The translations under genes and the position numbers were made by a program. The notes beneath the pieces are model-generated. The model made no database searches. It was not told the DNA's origin and saw nothing but the letters and a program-made list of their open reading frames with translations. Source: Leifsonia sp. C5G2 (GTDB taxonomy: Bacteria; Actinomycetota; Actinomycetes; Actinomycetales; Microbacteriaceae). Taken from it: DNA of 64,000 nucleotides. This document shows positions 1 through 6,989 of this stretch, piece by piece. Position 1 is the first letter of the stretch. The number at the start of each line of letters is the position of its first letter. The DNA lies in contig NZ_JABFMV010000001.1 in NCBI RefSeq assembly GCF_013359685.1, positions 376,858 through 440,857 of the forward strand, written 5' to 3'.

Positions 1-487
1 TGAGGTCTTCAACCTCGTTCTCGACCTGATCTCTGAGCCGCTGGAGTGCCTGGTTCTGGTGGGCGAGCTTCTCCACGTCGCCGGTGAACACCGCTTGGAG
101 TTGTGTGAAGAAGTCGTCGTTTCGTTCGATCTGCTCCTCGATCAGGCGAAGCCGCTCCTTGGCCTCCTGCAACGCCTTCGTGAGGTCGTCGTGGTCGAGG
201 TTCCCGTATTTGGCGAGCACGGAGTGCGCGTGCTCGTAGGAGGCGAGCTCGGCCTGGACATCGCCCATGGCTTCGCGGAGCTTCGCGATGCCCGGCAGGA
301 TCAGCTCCGCGAACAGGCCGCGCCCAGCAGCGAACGCCGCCCCCTGAAGGACGCCCGCGTCGAGTTGGGCGACCAGATGCTTGGACCCAGAATCCAGGCG
401 GCTGACGATCACGTCCGCGGTCGTGATGTTGCTGCGCATCGCGCTGATGAGGTTGCTCGAATCAGCGGCGCTGAACCTTACGCCCAT
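1..487 (-). CDS. LXG-type T7SS effector, N-terminal part (gene runs off the window)
   Basis: Reading from ATG at 487 toward 1 gives 162 codons without a stop, so the 3' end and any toxin domain lie outside the window. The N-terminus (MGVRFSAADS) is followed by long amphipathic helices. A Leu-Gln-Gly at residues 47-49 sits where LXG effectors carry their eponymous motif. A coiled coil rich in Glu, Gln and Leu follows from about residue 100. LXG domains are the export domains of type VII secreted polymorphic toxins. The start codon lies inside the end of the upstream helical gene (overlap 478-487), so the two are translationally coupled. The toxic activity cannot be told from this fragment. Confidence 0.7.
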   Translation of the reverse strand, partial: MGVRFSAADSSNLISAMRSNITTADVIVSRLDSGSKHLVAQLDAGVLQGAAFAAGRGLFAELILPGIAKLREAMGDVQAELASYEHAHSVLAKYGNLDHDDLTKALQEAKERLRLIEEQIERNDDFFTQLQAVFTGDVEKLAHQNQALQRLRDQVENEVEDL

Positions 488-840
488 GGCAGCGCGTTCC
501 TCTCTTTCGCGAGCTTCTCCAGTTCATCGTCGAACGACTGCCGGACCCGCGAACGCGTCTGCTCGAGCTCCTCCGACGTTTCTTCCACGTACCGGTCGAT
601 CCTCAGCAGTAGGTCGTTACGCACCTCCAGTTCGTGCTGCACGCCCCTGTCACCGGCCTCTATCCGTTCTCTGAGGGAGGACTCTCGGTCCCGGCCCACC
701 GCATGGAACTGTTCACGGAACTGCTCCAACGAACCCTCGTAACGCTGCCGAGCCTCGGAGAACTCGTCCTCCTGCCGTTCCACCCGCTGGATCTGCCCGT
801 TCAGTTCGGCACGTTCCGTCGCGCTCCGATCCGCACTCAC
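478..840 (-). CDS. small coiled-coil T7SS partner protein (Lap2/DUF3958-like)
   Basis: This encodes 120 residues, almost entirely charged heptad-type helix (Glu/Arg/Gln rich), with no signal peptide or membrane segment. It lies between a WXG100-sized helical protein and an LXG effector, overlapping both by a few bases. As I recall, the Lap2 (DUF3958) partner of streptococcal LXG toxins has this position and size and binds the LXG helices so the complex can be exported. The role is inferred from position, size and helicity rather than from a recognised sequence motif. Confidence 0.6.
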   Translation of the reverse strand: MSADRSATERAELNGQIQRVERQEDEFSEARQRYEGSLEQFREQFHAVGRDRESSLRERIEAGDRGVQHELEVRNDLLLRIDRYVEETSEELEQTRSRVRQSFDDELEKLAKERNALPWA

Positions 841-1121
841 TGAGCATTCACCCAGCGTTCCGCATCCGCGACATCACGCTTTTCGATGCTGCTCGCAAGC
901 TCCGGGAACTTGTTAGCCTGGCCCAAGACCGCAGCGCAGAACTGGCTGATCGTCTGGAACATCTCGTTCGTGACATCCCGGCCCGCATCCATCCCAGGAA
1001 TGCCGGCGGCGAAACCGAATGTCACTTGCTGGTCCGAATACTCAGAGGTTTCGATACCGACCAGCTCATTCACCGCGGCATCGGCGCCGACCGTGCTCGA
1101 AACGATCCTTCCAGCTGACAT
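837..1121 (-). CDS. small helical T7SS partner (Lap1/DUF3130, TIGR04197-like)
   Basis: This encodes 94 residues. ATG at 1121 is preceded by a good ribosome site (AAGGGGAACTG). The size and predicted helix-turn-helix hairpin fit the WXG100-like TIGR04197/DUF3130 group. Near the C-terminus, IEKRD resembles the FxxxD-type signal I recall for Lap1 proteins that carry LXG effectors to the T7SS, with Ile in place of Phe. It is the first gene of a three-gene cassette ending in an LXG effector (overlap 837-840 with the next gene). It shares a C-terminal K-x-D-[VY]-A-x-A pattern with the 107-residue protein at 25287-25610. Confidence 0.6.
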   Translation of the reverse strand: MSAGRIVSSTVGADAAVNELVGIETSEYSDQQVTFGFAAGIPGMDAGRDVTNEMFQTISQFCAAVLGQANKFPELASSIEKRDVADAERWVNAQ

Positions 1122-1193
1122 CAGTTCCCCTTCATCGCTACATCCGACACGAGCAACATGCGCGTGCCCTTGGGCTGAAACATATCAACTTTA

Positions 1194-1207
1194 AGAACAC
1201 GTGTTCT
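1194..1207. promoter_or_regulatory. perfect 14-bp palindrome, candidate operator
   Basis: AGAACACGTGTTCT is a perfect inverted repeat in the short, relatively A+T-rich gap between the T7SS cassette (minus strand, start 1121) and a degenerate plus-strand gene. Its form suits a dimeric repressor such as a TetR-family protein. No regulator gene is adjacent. Confidence 0.4.
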
Positions 1208-1548
1208 CGATACGGAATGATTGCGGCCATTACGACGACGGACGCAACGTTGAGCGCATTGGTGCGGCGATGCCGATGGGATGCCGTGCAGCCCAGCCCG
1301 ACATGGTTATACGAGCGGTCGGGCTGACGCGCACCATCTGGGTCAGGGCGAAGGGCATGGCGACCAACACCGGTCCGTTCCTCGGGCCGCCGAGCGGGCT
1401 TCCCGTGCGGTTCACCGTGCTCGACATCGCGCGCATCGTGGACGGGCGGATCGTGGAGCACTGGGGCGTACCAGACCGGTTCGAGATCCTGGTGCGGACG
1501 GGGAGGCTGCCCGTCGCGGCCGCGTCGGCCGGGGCCAGTCAGCCGTAG
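1201..1548 (+). pseudogene. SnoaL-like/ester-cyclase remnant, N-terminus missing
   Basis: The last 75 or so codons look like the C-terminal half of a SnoaL-type polyketide-cyclase/ester-cyclase domain, ending in the typical segment FTVLDIARIVDGRIVEHW. The first 30 codons do not resemble the family, and the usual N-terminal helices (family length about 130-140 residues) are absent. No convincing ribosome site precedes the first ATG at 1201, which sits inside the 14-bp palindrome. I read it as a 5'-truncated copy left by a rearrangement at the edge of the T7SS cassette. A short functional protein starting at an internal ATG cannot be excluded. Confidence 0.45.
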
Positions 1549-1615
1549 CTCCGACCGGGAGGCGACGCGCCGGGCCGCGCTGGACGCGCCGGGCCACCCG
1601 CGGCACGATGGACGA

Positions 1616-2152
1616 ATGACGAGCGCACGCGTGGTCGGGGTCAGCCGGGATGGGAGGCACCGCTTCTCGAAGGAGCCGGAGGACTCCATCCGGCTGGTGA
1701 CGGGTCTTGGGGTGGAAGGCGACGCGCACTTCGGCGCGACCGTGCAGCACCTCTCGCGGGTGCGGCGCGATGCTACGCAGCCGAACCTGCGTCAGGTCCA
1801 CCTCATCCATCGCGAGCTGTTCGACGAGGTCACCGCGGAGGTCGGCCCGGGTCAGCTCGGCGAGAACATCACGACGGAGGGCGTCGACCTGCTGGGGCTG
1901 CCGCGCGGCACGCGGCTCAGCGTCGGCGACGCGGCCGTCGTCGAGCTGACCGGGCTGCGCAACCCGTGCGTGCAGATCGACCGCTTCCGGCCGGGACTGC
2001 TCAAGGAGGTCGTCGCGACGGACGAGGACGGCGCGGTGGTGCGCAAGGCGGGGGTCATGGCCGTGGTGATCGCGGGAGGCGTCGTCAGGCCGGGCGACCG
2101 CATCGAGGTCCTGCTGCCCGATCCGCCGCTGGAGGCGCTCGCGCCGGTCTGA
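1616..2152 (+). CDS. MOSC domain-containing sulfurase-like protein
   Basis: This 178-residue protein consists of a single MOSC domain, the beta-barrel found at the C-terminus of molybdenum cofactor sulfurases and in stand-alone YiiM/YuaD-type proteins. GLGVEGDAHFG (residues 30-40) and the G-E-N-I-T-T segment (82-87) are family landmarks. Cys118 in the N-P-C-V-Q-I context is the conserved cysteine thought to carry sulfur. It stands alone, so the acceptor (often molybdoenzymes or N-hydroxylated bases) cannot be inferred from neighbours. Confidence 0.85.
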   Translation: MTSARVVGVSRDGRHRFSKEPEDSIRLVTGLGVEGDAHFGATVQHLSRVRRDATQPNLRQVHLIHRELFDEVTAEVGPGQLGENITTEGVDLLGLPRGTRLSVGDAAVVELTGLRNPCVQIDRFRPGLLKEVVATDEDGAVVRKAGVMAVVIAGGVVRPGDRIEVLLPDPPLEALAPV

Positions 2153-2177
2153 ACGGGTGGCCGGGTCTCGGCGTCGT

Positions 2178-2306
2178 TCAGTCGTAGCCGAGGATGACGG
2201 AGTCGAGCCCGTCGGAGAGCCACATGGGTGCCGTCCACAACGGGCTGCGAGCGGTGTCGCGGGGGACGATCACCCGCTCCTGTTCGACATCGATGTCCGC
2301 GCTCAT
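2178..2306 (-). CDS. small hypothetical protein, 42 residues
   Basis: ATG at 2306 to TGA at 2178 encodes 42 residues containing P-L-W-T-A-P-M-W-L and ending in VILGYD. Third codon positions are almost all G or C, as in neighbouring real genes, and the frame fills a gap that otherwise has no gene. No strong ribosome site is visible. No family recognised; function unknown. Confidence 0.4.
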   Translation of the reverse strand: MSADIDVEQERVIVPRDTARSPLWTAPMWLSDGLDSVILGYD

Positions 2307-2392
2307 GCCGGAATGCTAGGCCGCACGCGCGCGGACCCGGGATGGACAGCGTGTACATTCCGGGGCCGCTTCGCGACGCGAGGTACAAGCGG

Positions 2393-3328
2393 TCACGCTC
2401 CGGGGACGGCCACGACCTTCCCGCGCAGCGTGCCGGCCGCCGACTCGGCGTGGATGGCGGGGAGCTCGCTCAGCGGAGCCCGCCGGGCGATCTCCACGCG
2501 CAGCTCGCCGCGGTCGACGCGGGAGACCAGTTCGGCCAGCTGGGCGGCGTCACTGCGGACGAAGACCACCATGCCGCGCACGCCGCGCTCTTCGTCGGAG
2601 GGGGCGGGCATCCAGGCCGTGGTGCTCACGACCACGCCGCCGTCCGCGACGAGCGGCAGCAGGCCGGTGAACTCCCCCGGGTCGAGCGGCGCGAGGTTGA
2701 GCAGCACGTCGACCGGCTCGGTCACGGCGTCGAGGAGCGAGGTGGTGGTGTGGTCGACGACCTCGTCCGCTCCGGACGCGATGACGCTGTCGCGGCTGCG
2801 CGGGCTGGCCGTCGCGATCACGTGCACACCCGCCTGCGCCGCGAGCTGGACAGCGTAGCCGCCGACCGGGCCGCCCGCGCCGACGATCAGCACGCGCTGC
2901 CCCTCGCGGAGCCCGGCGTCGTCGAACAGAGCCTGCCATGCGGTGAGGCCGACCGACGGCAGACCAGCCGCGTCCTCCAGCGGGATGCTCGCCGGGGCTG
3001 CGACCAGGGCTTCGGCCGGTGCGAGCGCGTACTCGGCGGCAGCCCCGTCGCCGGTCATCGGGAGGAAGCCGATCACGGCATCCCCGACGGCGAACCCGTC
3101 GACGCCCTCGCCGAGCGCGGCGACCGTGCCCGACATGTCGTAGCCGGGGATGTGCGGGAGGGCGACCGGGATGGGGAGGCGCCCCTCCCGGATGCCGCCG
3201 TCGGCCGCGTTGAACGCGACGCCGGCCACGCGGAGGAGCACCTGGCCCGGACCGGCGGCGGGCTGCTCGATGTCTTCGTAGCGCAAAACATCGGGGCCGC
3301 CGTGCTCGTGGAACCGTACTGCCTTCAT
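2393..3328 (-). CDS. NADP-dependent MDR oxidoreductase (quinone reductase-like)
   Basis: This is a medium-chain dehydrogenase/reductase of 311 residues. The N-terminal GroES-like domain opens with MKAVRFHEHG. A Rossmann domain follows, with the nucleotide-binding turn GAGGPVGGYA near residue 150, and no zinc-binding cysteines, as in zeta-crystallin-type quinone reductases. Start chosen at 3328 because AGAAGGAAG lies just upstream; longer starts would run through the operator. It is divergent from a MarR gene, and two near-identical palindromes fill the gap, so the regulator most likely represses this gene until an electrophile or quinone appears. Confidence 0.85.
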   Translation of the reverse strand: MKAVRFHEHGGPDVLRYEDIEQPAAGPGQVLLRVAGVAFNAADGGIREGRLPIPVALPHIPGYDMSGTVAALGEGVDGFAVGDAVIGFLPMTGDGAAAEYALAPAEALVAAPASIPLEDAAGLPSVGLTAWQALFDDAGLREGQRVLIVGAGGPVGGYAVQLAAQAGVHVIATASPRSRDSVIASGADEVVDHTTTSLLDAVTEPVDVLLNLAPLDPGEFTGLLPLVADGGVVVSTTAWMPAPSDEERGVRGMVVFVRSDAAQLAELVSRVDRGELRVEIARRAPLSELPAIHAESAAGTLRGKVVAVPGA

Positions 3329-3356
3329 GGTCTGACTTCCTTCTCTCGAAACCGTG

Positions 3357-3412
3357 TGCTTCGAATTCGAAGCATCTGAGAAGGACGATAACACTGCTTC
3401 GAGTTCGAAGCA
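3357..3412. promoter_or_regulatory. two MarR-type operators in the divergent promoter region
   Basis: TGCTTCGAATTCGAAGCA (3357-3374) is a perfect 18-bp palindrome. TGCTTCGAGTTCGAAGCA (3395-3412) is the same with one change. Centres are 38 bp apart. They lie between the oxidoreductase (start 3328) and the MarR gene (start 3427), where a MarR dimer would control both genes. Confidence 0.75.
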
Positions 3413-3426
3413 AGTAGACTGTCGTC

Positions 3427-3930
3427 ATGTCCGACGAACGACCCGCTCTCGACCCCGCGGAGCTGAGCGCCTACTTCTCCCTGATCGAGGTGAGCAGCCT
3501 GCTCAAGCACACGGTCGAGCAGCAGCTGCGCGAGGCGGGTGAGCTCAGCTATGTGCAGTTCCAGCTGCTCGCGCGGCTCGGCGACGCGCCGGAGGGCAGT
3601 CAGCGGATGACGGACCTGGCGGACGGCGTCGTCTACAGCCGCAGCGGGCTCACCTACCAGGCGCAGGTGCTGGAGCAGCGAGGCTTGGTGACGCGGGCGC
3701 CGGGGCGCGATGACGAGCGCAGCGTCACCGTGGCGATCACCGACGCCGGGCGGGACGTGCTGGCCGCGGTCTTCCCCGGCCACATCGCGGTGCTCCGGGA
3801 GCTGCTGCTCGCGCCGCTCACCCCGGACGACGTGCTCGAGCTCGACCGCGTGCTGGGCCTCGTGCGCGACCACATGCGCTCGAACCCGCCGAGGTCGGCC
3901 GCGCCGCGCCGCCGCCGCTCGTCCTCCTGA
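3427..3930 (+). CDS. MarR family transcriptional regulator
   Basis: This 167-residue winged-helix protein has the MarR layout: N-terminal dimerisation helix, recognition region with YSRSGLTYQAQVLEQRGLV, and wing containing PGRDDERSVTVAITDAG. The C-terminal 20 residues are a basic low-complexity tail (SAAPRRRRSSS). Transcribed away from the MDR oxidoreductase across a gap holding two strong palindromes, it is very likely autoregulatory. No conserved redox cysteine is visible, so a ligand-type inducer is more likely than oxidation. Confidence 0.9.
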   Translation: MSDERPALDPAELSAYFSLIEVSSLLKHTVEQQLREAGELSYVQFQLLARLGDAPEGSQRMTDLADGVVYSRSGLTYQAQVLEQRGLVTRAPGRDDERSVTVAITDAGRDVLAAVFPGHIAVLRELLLAPLTPDDVLELDRVLGLVRDHMRSNPPRSAAPRRRRSSS

Positions 3931-3948
3931 GCCGCCGCGGCGCCGCGG

Positions 3949-4278
3949 TCACCAGCCGTGGGTGTTGAACCACGCGCGGGAGCGGGCGCGCTCCGCATCC
4001 GTCTCATCCGGGTCCGTCGTGTCGTGCTCGACGAGGCGGCCGCCGGAGCCGAGCGCGACGAAGCGGAGGCAGTGCGGGCACAGCGCACGGCCGCCCGGGA
4101 AGCCGTCGTCGATCGCCGCGGCCGGCTCCCCCGGCTCGCCGGAGCCCGGGCACCGCGGCGGGTCGGCCTCGACCTCCGACCAGAGCAGCCCCTGCCGGCG
4201 GTGCAGCCCGGGATGGCCGAGCGGCCGCTCGCAGCGGCGCCCGCCCCGTCTGCTCGGGCAGAAACGCGGACTCTCCAC
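3949..4278 (-). CDS. hypothetical protein with two cysteine pairs
   Basis: This encodes 109 residues with Cys pairs in FCPSRRGGRRC near the N-terminus and CPHC near residue 68, plus several histidines, which could form a small zinc-binding site. There is no signal peptide or membrane helix. The C-terminal part ends in RARSRAWFNTHGW. It is separated by only 26 bases from the YCII-domain gene upstream on the same strand, so they may be cotranscribed. No family recognised. Confidence 0.55.
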   Translation of the reverse strand: MESPRFCPSRRGGRRCERPLGHPGLHRRQGLLWSEVEADPPRCPGSGEPGEPAAAIDDGFPGGRALCPHCLRFVALGSGGRLVEHDTTDPDETDAERARSRAWFNTHGW

Positions 4279-4303
4279 CCCTCGAACCTAGCCGTCGAGA
4301 GGG

Positions 4304-4642
4304 TCAGGCGTCGGCGTCGTCGCCGTAGGCGCGCACCTCCTGCGGGCAGCGGCAGGCCTGCGCGAGGCGGGTGGCCCAGCGCAGGGCGTCCTCCTGCGTC
4401 GGCACGTCGACGACGGTGAGACCGCCGTCGAGCACGCGGTCGCCGAACCCGCCGGAGGTCGCGGAGCCGTCGCGGCCGACCAGCACCGGCGCGACGCTCG
4501 CGTCGATGCCGCCCGCGAAGACGAGGACTCCGGCGTCCTTCATCTCCTGCACGGCGGCGTGCGAGTCGATCACCACCTGCGGCATCTCCTCCGGAGTCAG
4601 CTGCATCGCCCCGCTCGGGAACCAGATCGCATACTTCGTCAT
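4304..4642 (-). CDS. YCII-related domain protein
   Basis: This 112-residue protein has the ferredoxin-like YCII/DGPF fold: start MTKYAIWFPS, a mid-region DGGLTVVDVPTQEDALRWA, and a C-terminal VRAYGD strand. Actinobacterial members often accompany ECF sigma factors or occur singly; function is poorly known. It is followed by the small cysteine protein and preceded by the MSMEG_6728-like gene, all on the minus strand with gaps of about 30 bases, so one transcript is plausible. Confidence 0.75.
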   Translation of the reverse strand: MTKYAIWFPSGAMQLTPEEMPQVVIDSHAAVQEMKDAGVLVFAGGIDASVAPVLVGRDGSATSGGFGDRVLDGGLTVVDVPTQEDALRWATRLAQACRCPQEVRAYGDDADA

Positions 4643-4673
4643 CGCTTCTCCTCAGTGCTTATTGCTTGGGGGC

Positions 4674-5150
4674 TTATTGCTCGGGGGCATCGCGGCTCGG
4701 GCCCGGCCAGAGGTACGGGAGGTCGTCCGGCACGTCCGGGAACAGCGGCCGGTAGAACCCGGGGTCCTTGCGCACGAGGTTGGACTGGTGGCTGCGGTGG
4801 AACTCCGCGTCGCCGATCCATGGTGGCAGCTCGAGTTCGTCCTGCGCCAGGTCCGCCACCTCCGGTGCGAAGGCCAGCACCTGCGGGCGGACCGTGTCGG
4901 CGTGCCCCAGCTCGATCCAGGCGTCGGCGGACTCCAGCGCGTACTTGGTGAGGGCCGGCAGGTAGCCGCGCCACATCTTCGCAACCGGGTGGTGCCGCCA
5001 GCCGTACCCCTCGACTGTGATGGCCCGCAGCACCTGCAGCGCCTCGACGCGCTGCTTGCCCATCCGCGCACGGTCCAGCGAGCGCACGCTCTCCGCGAAG
5101 GACGGATAGGGCAGGAAGGTCTGCACGCCCACACCGTACGCCGGTAGCAT
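4674..5150 (-). CDS. MSMEG_6728 family protein (pyrimidine-dimer glycosylase-like)
   Basis: This 158-residue protein begins MLPAYGVGVQTFLPYPSF and continues with a LDRARMGKQRVEALQVL segment and a GWRHHPVAKMW motif characteristic of the MSMEG_6728/TIGR02328-type family, which resembles T4 endonuclease V-like pyrimidine dimer DNA glycosylases. The catalytic role is inferred from family resemblance only. Start taken at 5150; longer in-frame starts extend into the 5' region of the divergent ThDP enzyme and lack family similarity. Confidence 0.75.
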   Translation of the reverse strand: MLPAYGVGVQTFLPYPSFAESVRSLDRARMGKQRVEALQVLRAITVEGYGWRHHPVAKMWRGYLPALTKYALESADAWIELGHADTVRPQVLAFAPEVADLAQDELELPPWIGDAEFHRSHQSNLVRKDPGFYRPLFPDVPDDLPYLWPGPSRDAPEQ

Positions 5151-5265
5151 TGTGGCGTCCGGCGGACGACCGCCGGTGCTCGAAAAATGGGCACGAAGCC
5201 ACCGAGACGGCGCGCGAGACACATACGGAACCCGTCCCCTCCGTCTGTCTCGAAAGGCGTTCGCC

Positions 5266-6918
5266 ATGCCCTCCGTCTCCGCCCACGTCGCCGCCACCCT
5301 CTCCTCCCACGTGAGTCACGTCTTCGGCGTGATGGGGAACGGCAACGCCTACTTCCTGGATGCACTGGAGCGGCAGAGCGGCGTCTCCTACTGCGCCATG
5401 CGGCACGAGGGCGGTGCCGTCGTCGCGGCGGACGCGTACTACCGCGCATCCGGGCGGCTCGCTGCCGCGACCGCGACCTACGGCGCCGGGTTCACCAACA
5501 CGCTGACCGCGCTGGCGGAGGCGGTGCAGGCGCACATCCCGCTCATCCTGGTGGTGGGCGACGAGCCGACCTCCGGGCCGCGCCCGTGGGACGTGGACCA
5601 GATCTCGCTGGCCGCCGCCGTCGGCGCCCGCACCTACACCGTGGGTCGTGCGGACGCCGCCGCGACAACCGCCATCGCGGTGGAGCACGCGCTGACGTAC
5701 CGGGTGCCGACGGTCATCGCCATCCCCTACGACGTCGCGACGCGTGAGGCCGGGCCGGTGCCGCAGGCGCCAGAGCCCGTGCTGCCGTCGCCGCTCGCAC
5801 CTGTCGGCCCGTTCGCCGAGGCCGCGGTCGACGCCGCGGCCGCCGCCCTGGCCGCCGCGCAGCGCCCCGTGCTCGTGGCCGGCCGGGGCGCCTGGCTCTC
5901 CGGCGCCGGCGCGGCACTCGGCGCCCTCGCCGACGCGACCGGCGCCCTGACCGCGTCGACCGCGCTCGGCCGCGGCGTGTTCCCGGATGCCCGCTACGAC
6001 CTCGGCGTCACCGGCGGCTTCGGAGCCGAGGGCGCGATGGAGCTCATCCGCTCGGCCGACGTCGCGCTCGTGGTCGGTGCGTCCCTCAACCAGTTCACGA
6101 TGCGGTTCGGCGCCCTGTTCGCGCCCGGCACGACGGTGATCCAGGTGGATGTGGCGCCCGCCGCGTCGCACCCGCACGTCGGCGCGTACCTGCGCGGCGA
6201 CGCGCGACTCGTCTCGGAGGCGCTGCTCGAGCGGGTGCGCGCGATCGGCGCCGCGCCGTCGGGCTGGCGGGAGTCGGTGGGCGTCGACGCCGCCCGCGTC
6301 CGGCCCACCGGCGACGGCCTCGCCGCGGACGGCCGGCTCGACCCGCGCACGGCGGCCGCCCGCCTGGCGGAGCTGCTGCCCGCTGACCGCGTGGTCGTGT
6401 CCGACGGAGGTCACTTCATCGGCTGGGCGAACATGTACTGGCCGGTCGCCTCGCCGGACCGGATGATCATGGTCGGCACCGCATACCAGTCGATCGGGCT
6501 GGGCTGGCCGAGCGTCGCCGGCGCCGCGCTCGCGCATCCCGAGTCCACCATCGTGCTCACCACCGGCGACGGCGGCGGGCTGATGGCGCTCTCGGACCTG
6601 GAGTCGGCCGTGCGCGTCGCCGGCGGCAGCGGCCTCGCGGTGGTGTGGAACGACGCCGCCTACGGCGCCGAGGTCAACCTGTACGGGCTGAAGGGGCTGG
6701 CGCAGGAGCCGATGCGCATCCCCGAGGTCGACTTCGCGGCCCTCGGCCGCGCGGCCGGCGCGGAGGGCGTCGTGGTGCGCACCCCGGACGACCTCGACGC
6801 CCTGCGCGAGTGGACCGCCCGGCCGGCCGCCGAGCGCCCGTTCCTCGTGCTCGACCTGCGCATCTCCGGCGCCGTGATCGCCCCCTACCAGGAGGAGATC
6901 ATCCGCGTGAACTCGTAG
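5266..6918 (+). CDS. thiamine-diphosphate-dependent enzyme, acetolactate-synthase-like
   Basis: This 550-residue protein has the three-domain ThDP enzyme layout. The N-terminal Pyr domain carries the catalytic glutamate in MRHEGGAVVA (Glu48). The central domain is Rossmann-like, and the C-terminal PP domain holds the diphosphate motif GDGGGLMALSDLES followed by NDAAYG. It starts at 5266, where CGAAAGG precedes the ATG; an upstream extension has no similarity. Paralogues of IlvB/benzoylformate decarboxylase/oxalyl-CoA decarboxylase type are possible; the substrate cannot be read from sequence. No small regulatory subunit gene is adjacent, which argues against the anabolic acetolactate synthase. 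Confidence 0.85.
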   Translation: MPSVSAHVAATLSSHVSHVFGVMGNGNAYFLDALERQSGVSYCAMRHEGGAVVAADAYYRASGRLAAATATYGAGFTNTLTALAEAVQAHIPLILVVGDEPTSGPRPWDVDQISLAAAVGARTYTVGRADAAATTAIAVEHALTYRVPTVIAIPYDVATREAGPVPQAPEPVLPSPLAPVGPFAEAAVDAAAAALAAAQRPVLVAGRGAWLSGAGAALGALADATGALTASTALGRGVFPDARYDLGVTGGFGAEGAMELIRSADVALVVGASLNQFTMRFGALFAPGTTVIQVDVAPAASHPHVGAYLRGDARLVSEALLERVRAIGAAPSGWRESVGVDAARVRPTGDGLAADGRLDPRTAAARLAELLPADRVVVSDGGHFIGWANMYWPVASPDRMIMVGTAYQSIGLGWPSVAGAALAHPESTIVLTTGDGGGLMALSDLESAVRVAGGSGLAVVWNDAAYGAEVNLYGLKGLAQEPMRIPEVDFAALGRAAGAEGVVVRTPDDLDALREWTARPAAERPFLVLDLRISGAVIAPYQEEIIRVNS

Positions 6919-6930
6919 CGCCGCGGCGAC

Positions 6931-6980
6931 TCGTCACGAATCGCGGCGGTTCGTGACGAACGGAGGCGACTCGTGACGAA
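6931..6980. repeat. triplet array of TCGTSACGAA palindromes, 20-bp period (copy 1)
   Basis: TCGTCACGAA (6931), TCGTGACGAA (6951) and TCGTGACGAA (6971) start exactly 20 bp apart, separated by GC-rich spacers of the form TCGCGGCGGT. They lie between convergent genes. The same array with the same period recurs at 45235 and 57908. Confidence 0.8.
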
Positions 6981-6989
6981 TCGGGGCGG

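Noticed and set aside
6931-6980. CRISPR array
   Set aside because: Only three 10-bp units with 10-bp spacers; spacers are near-identical and far too short, and no cas gene is present.
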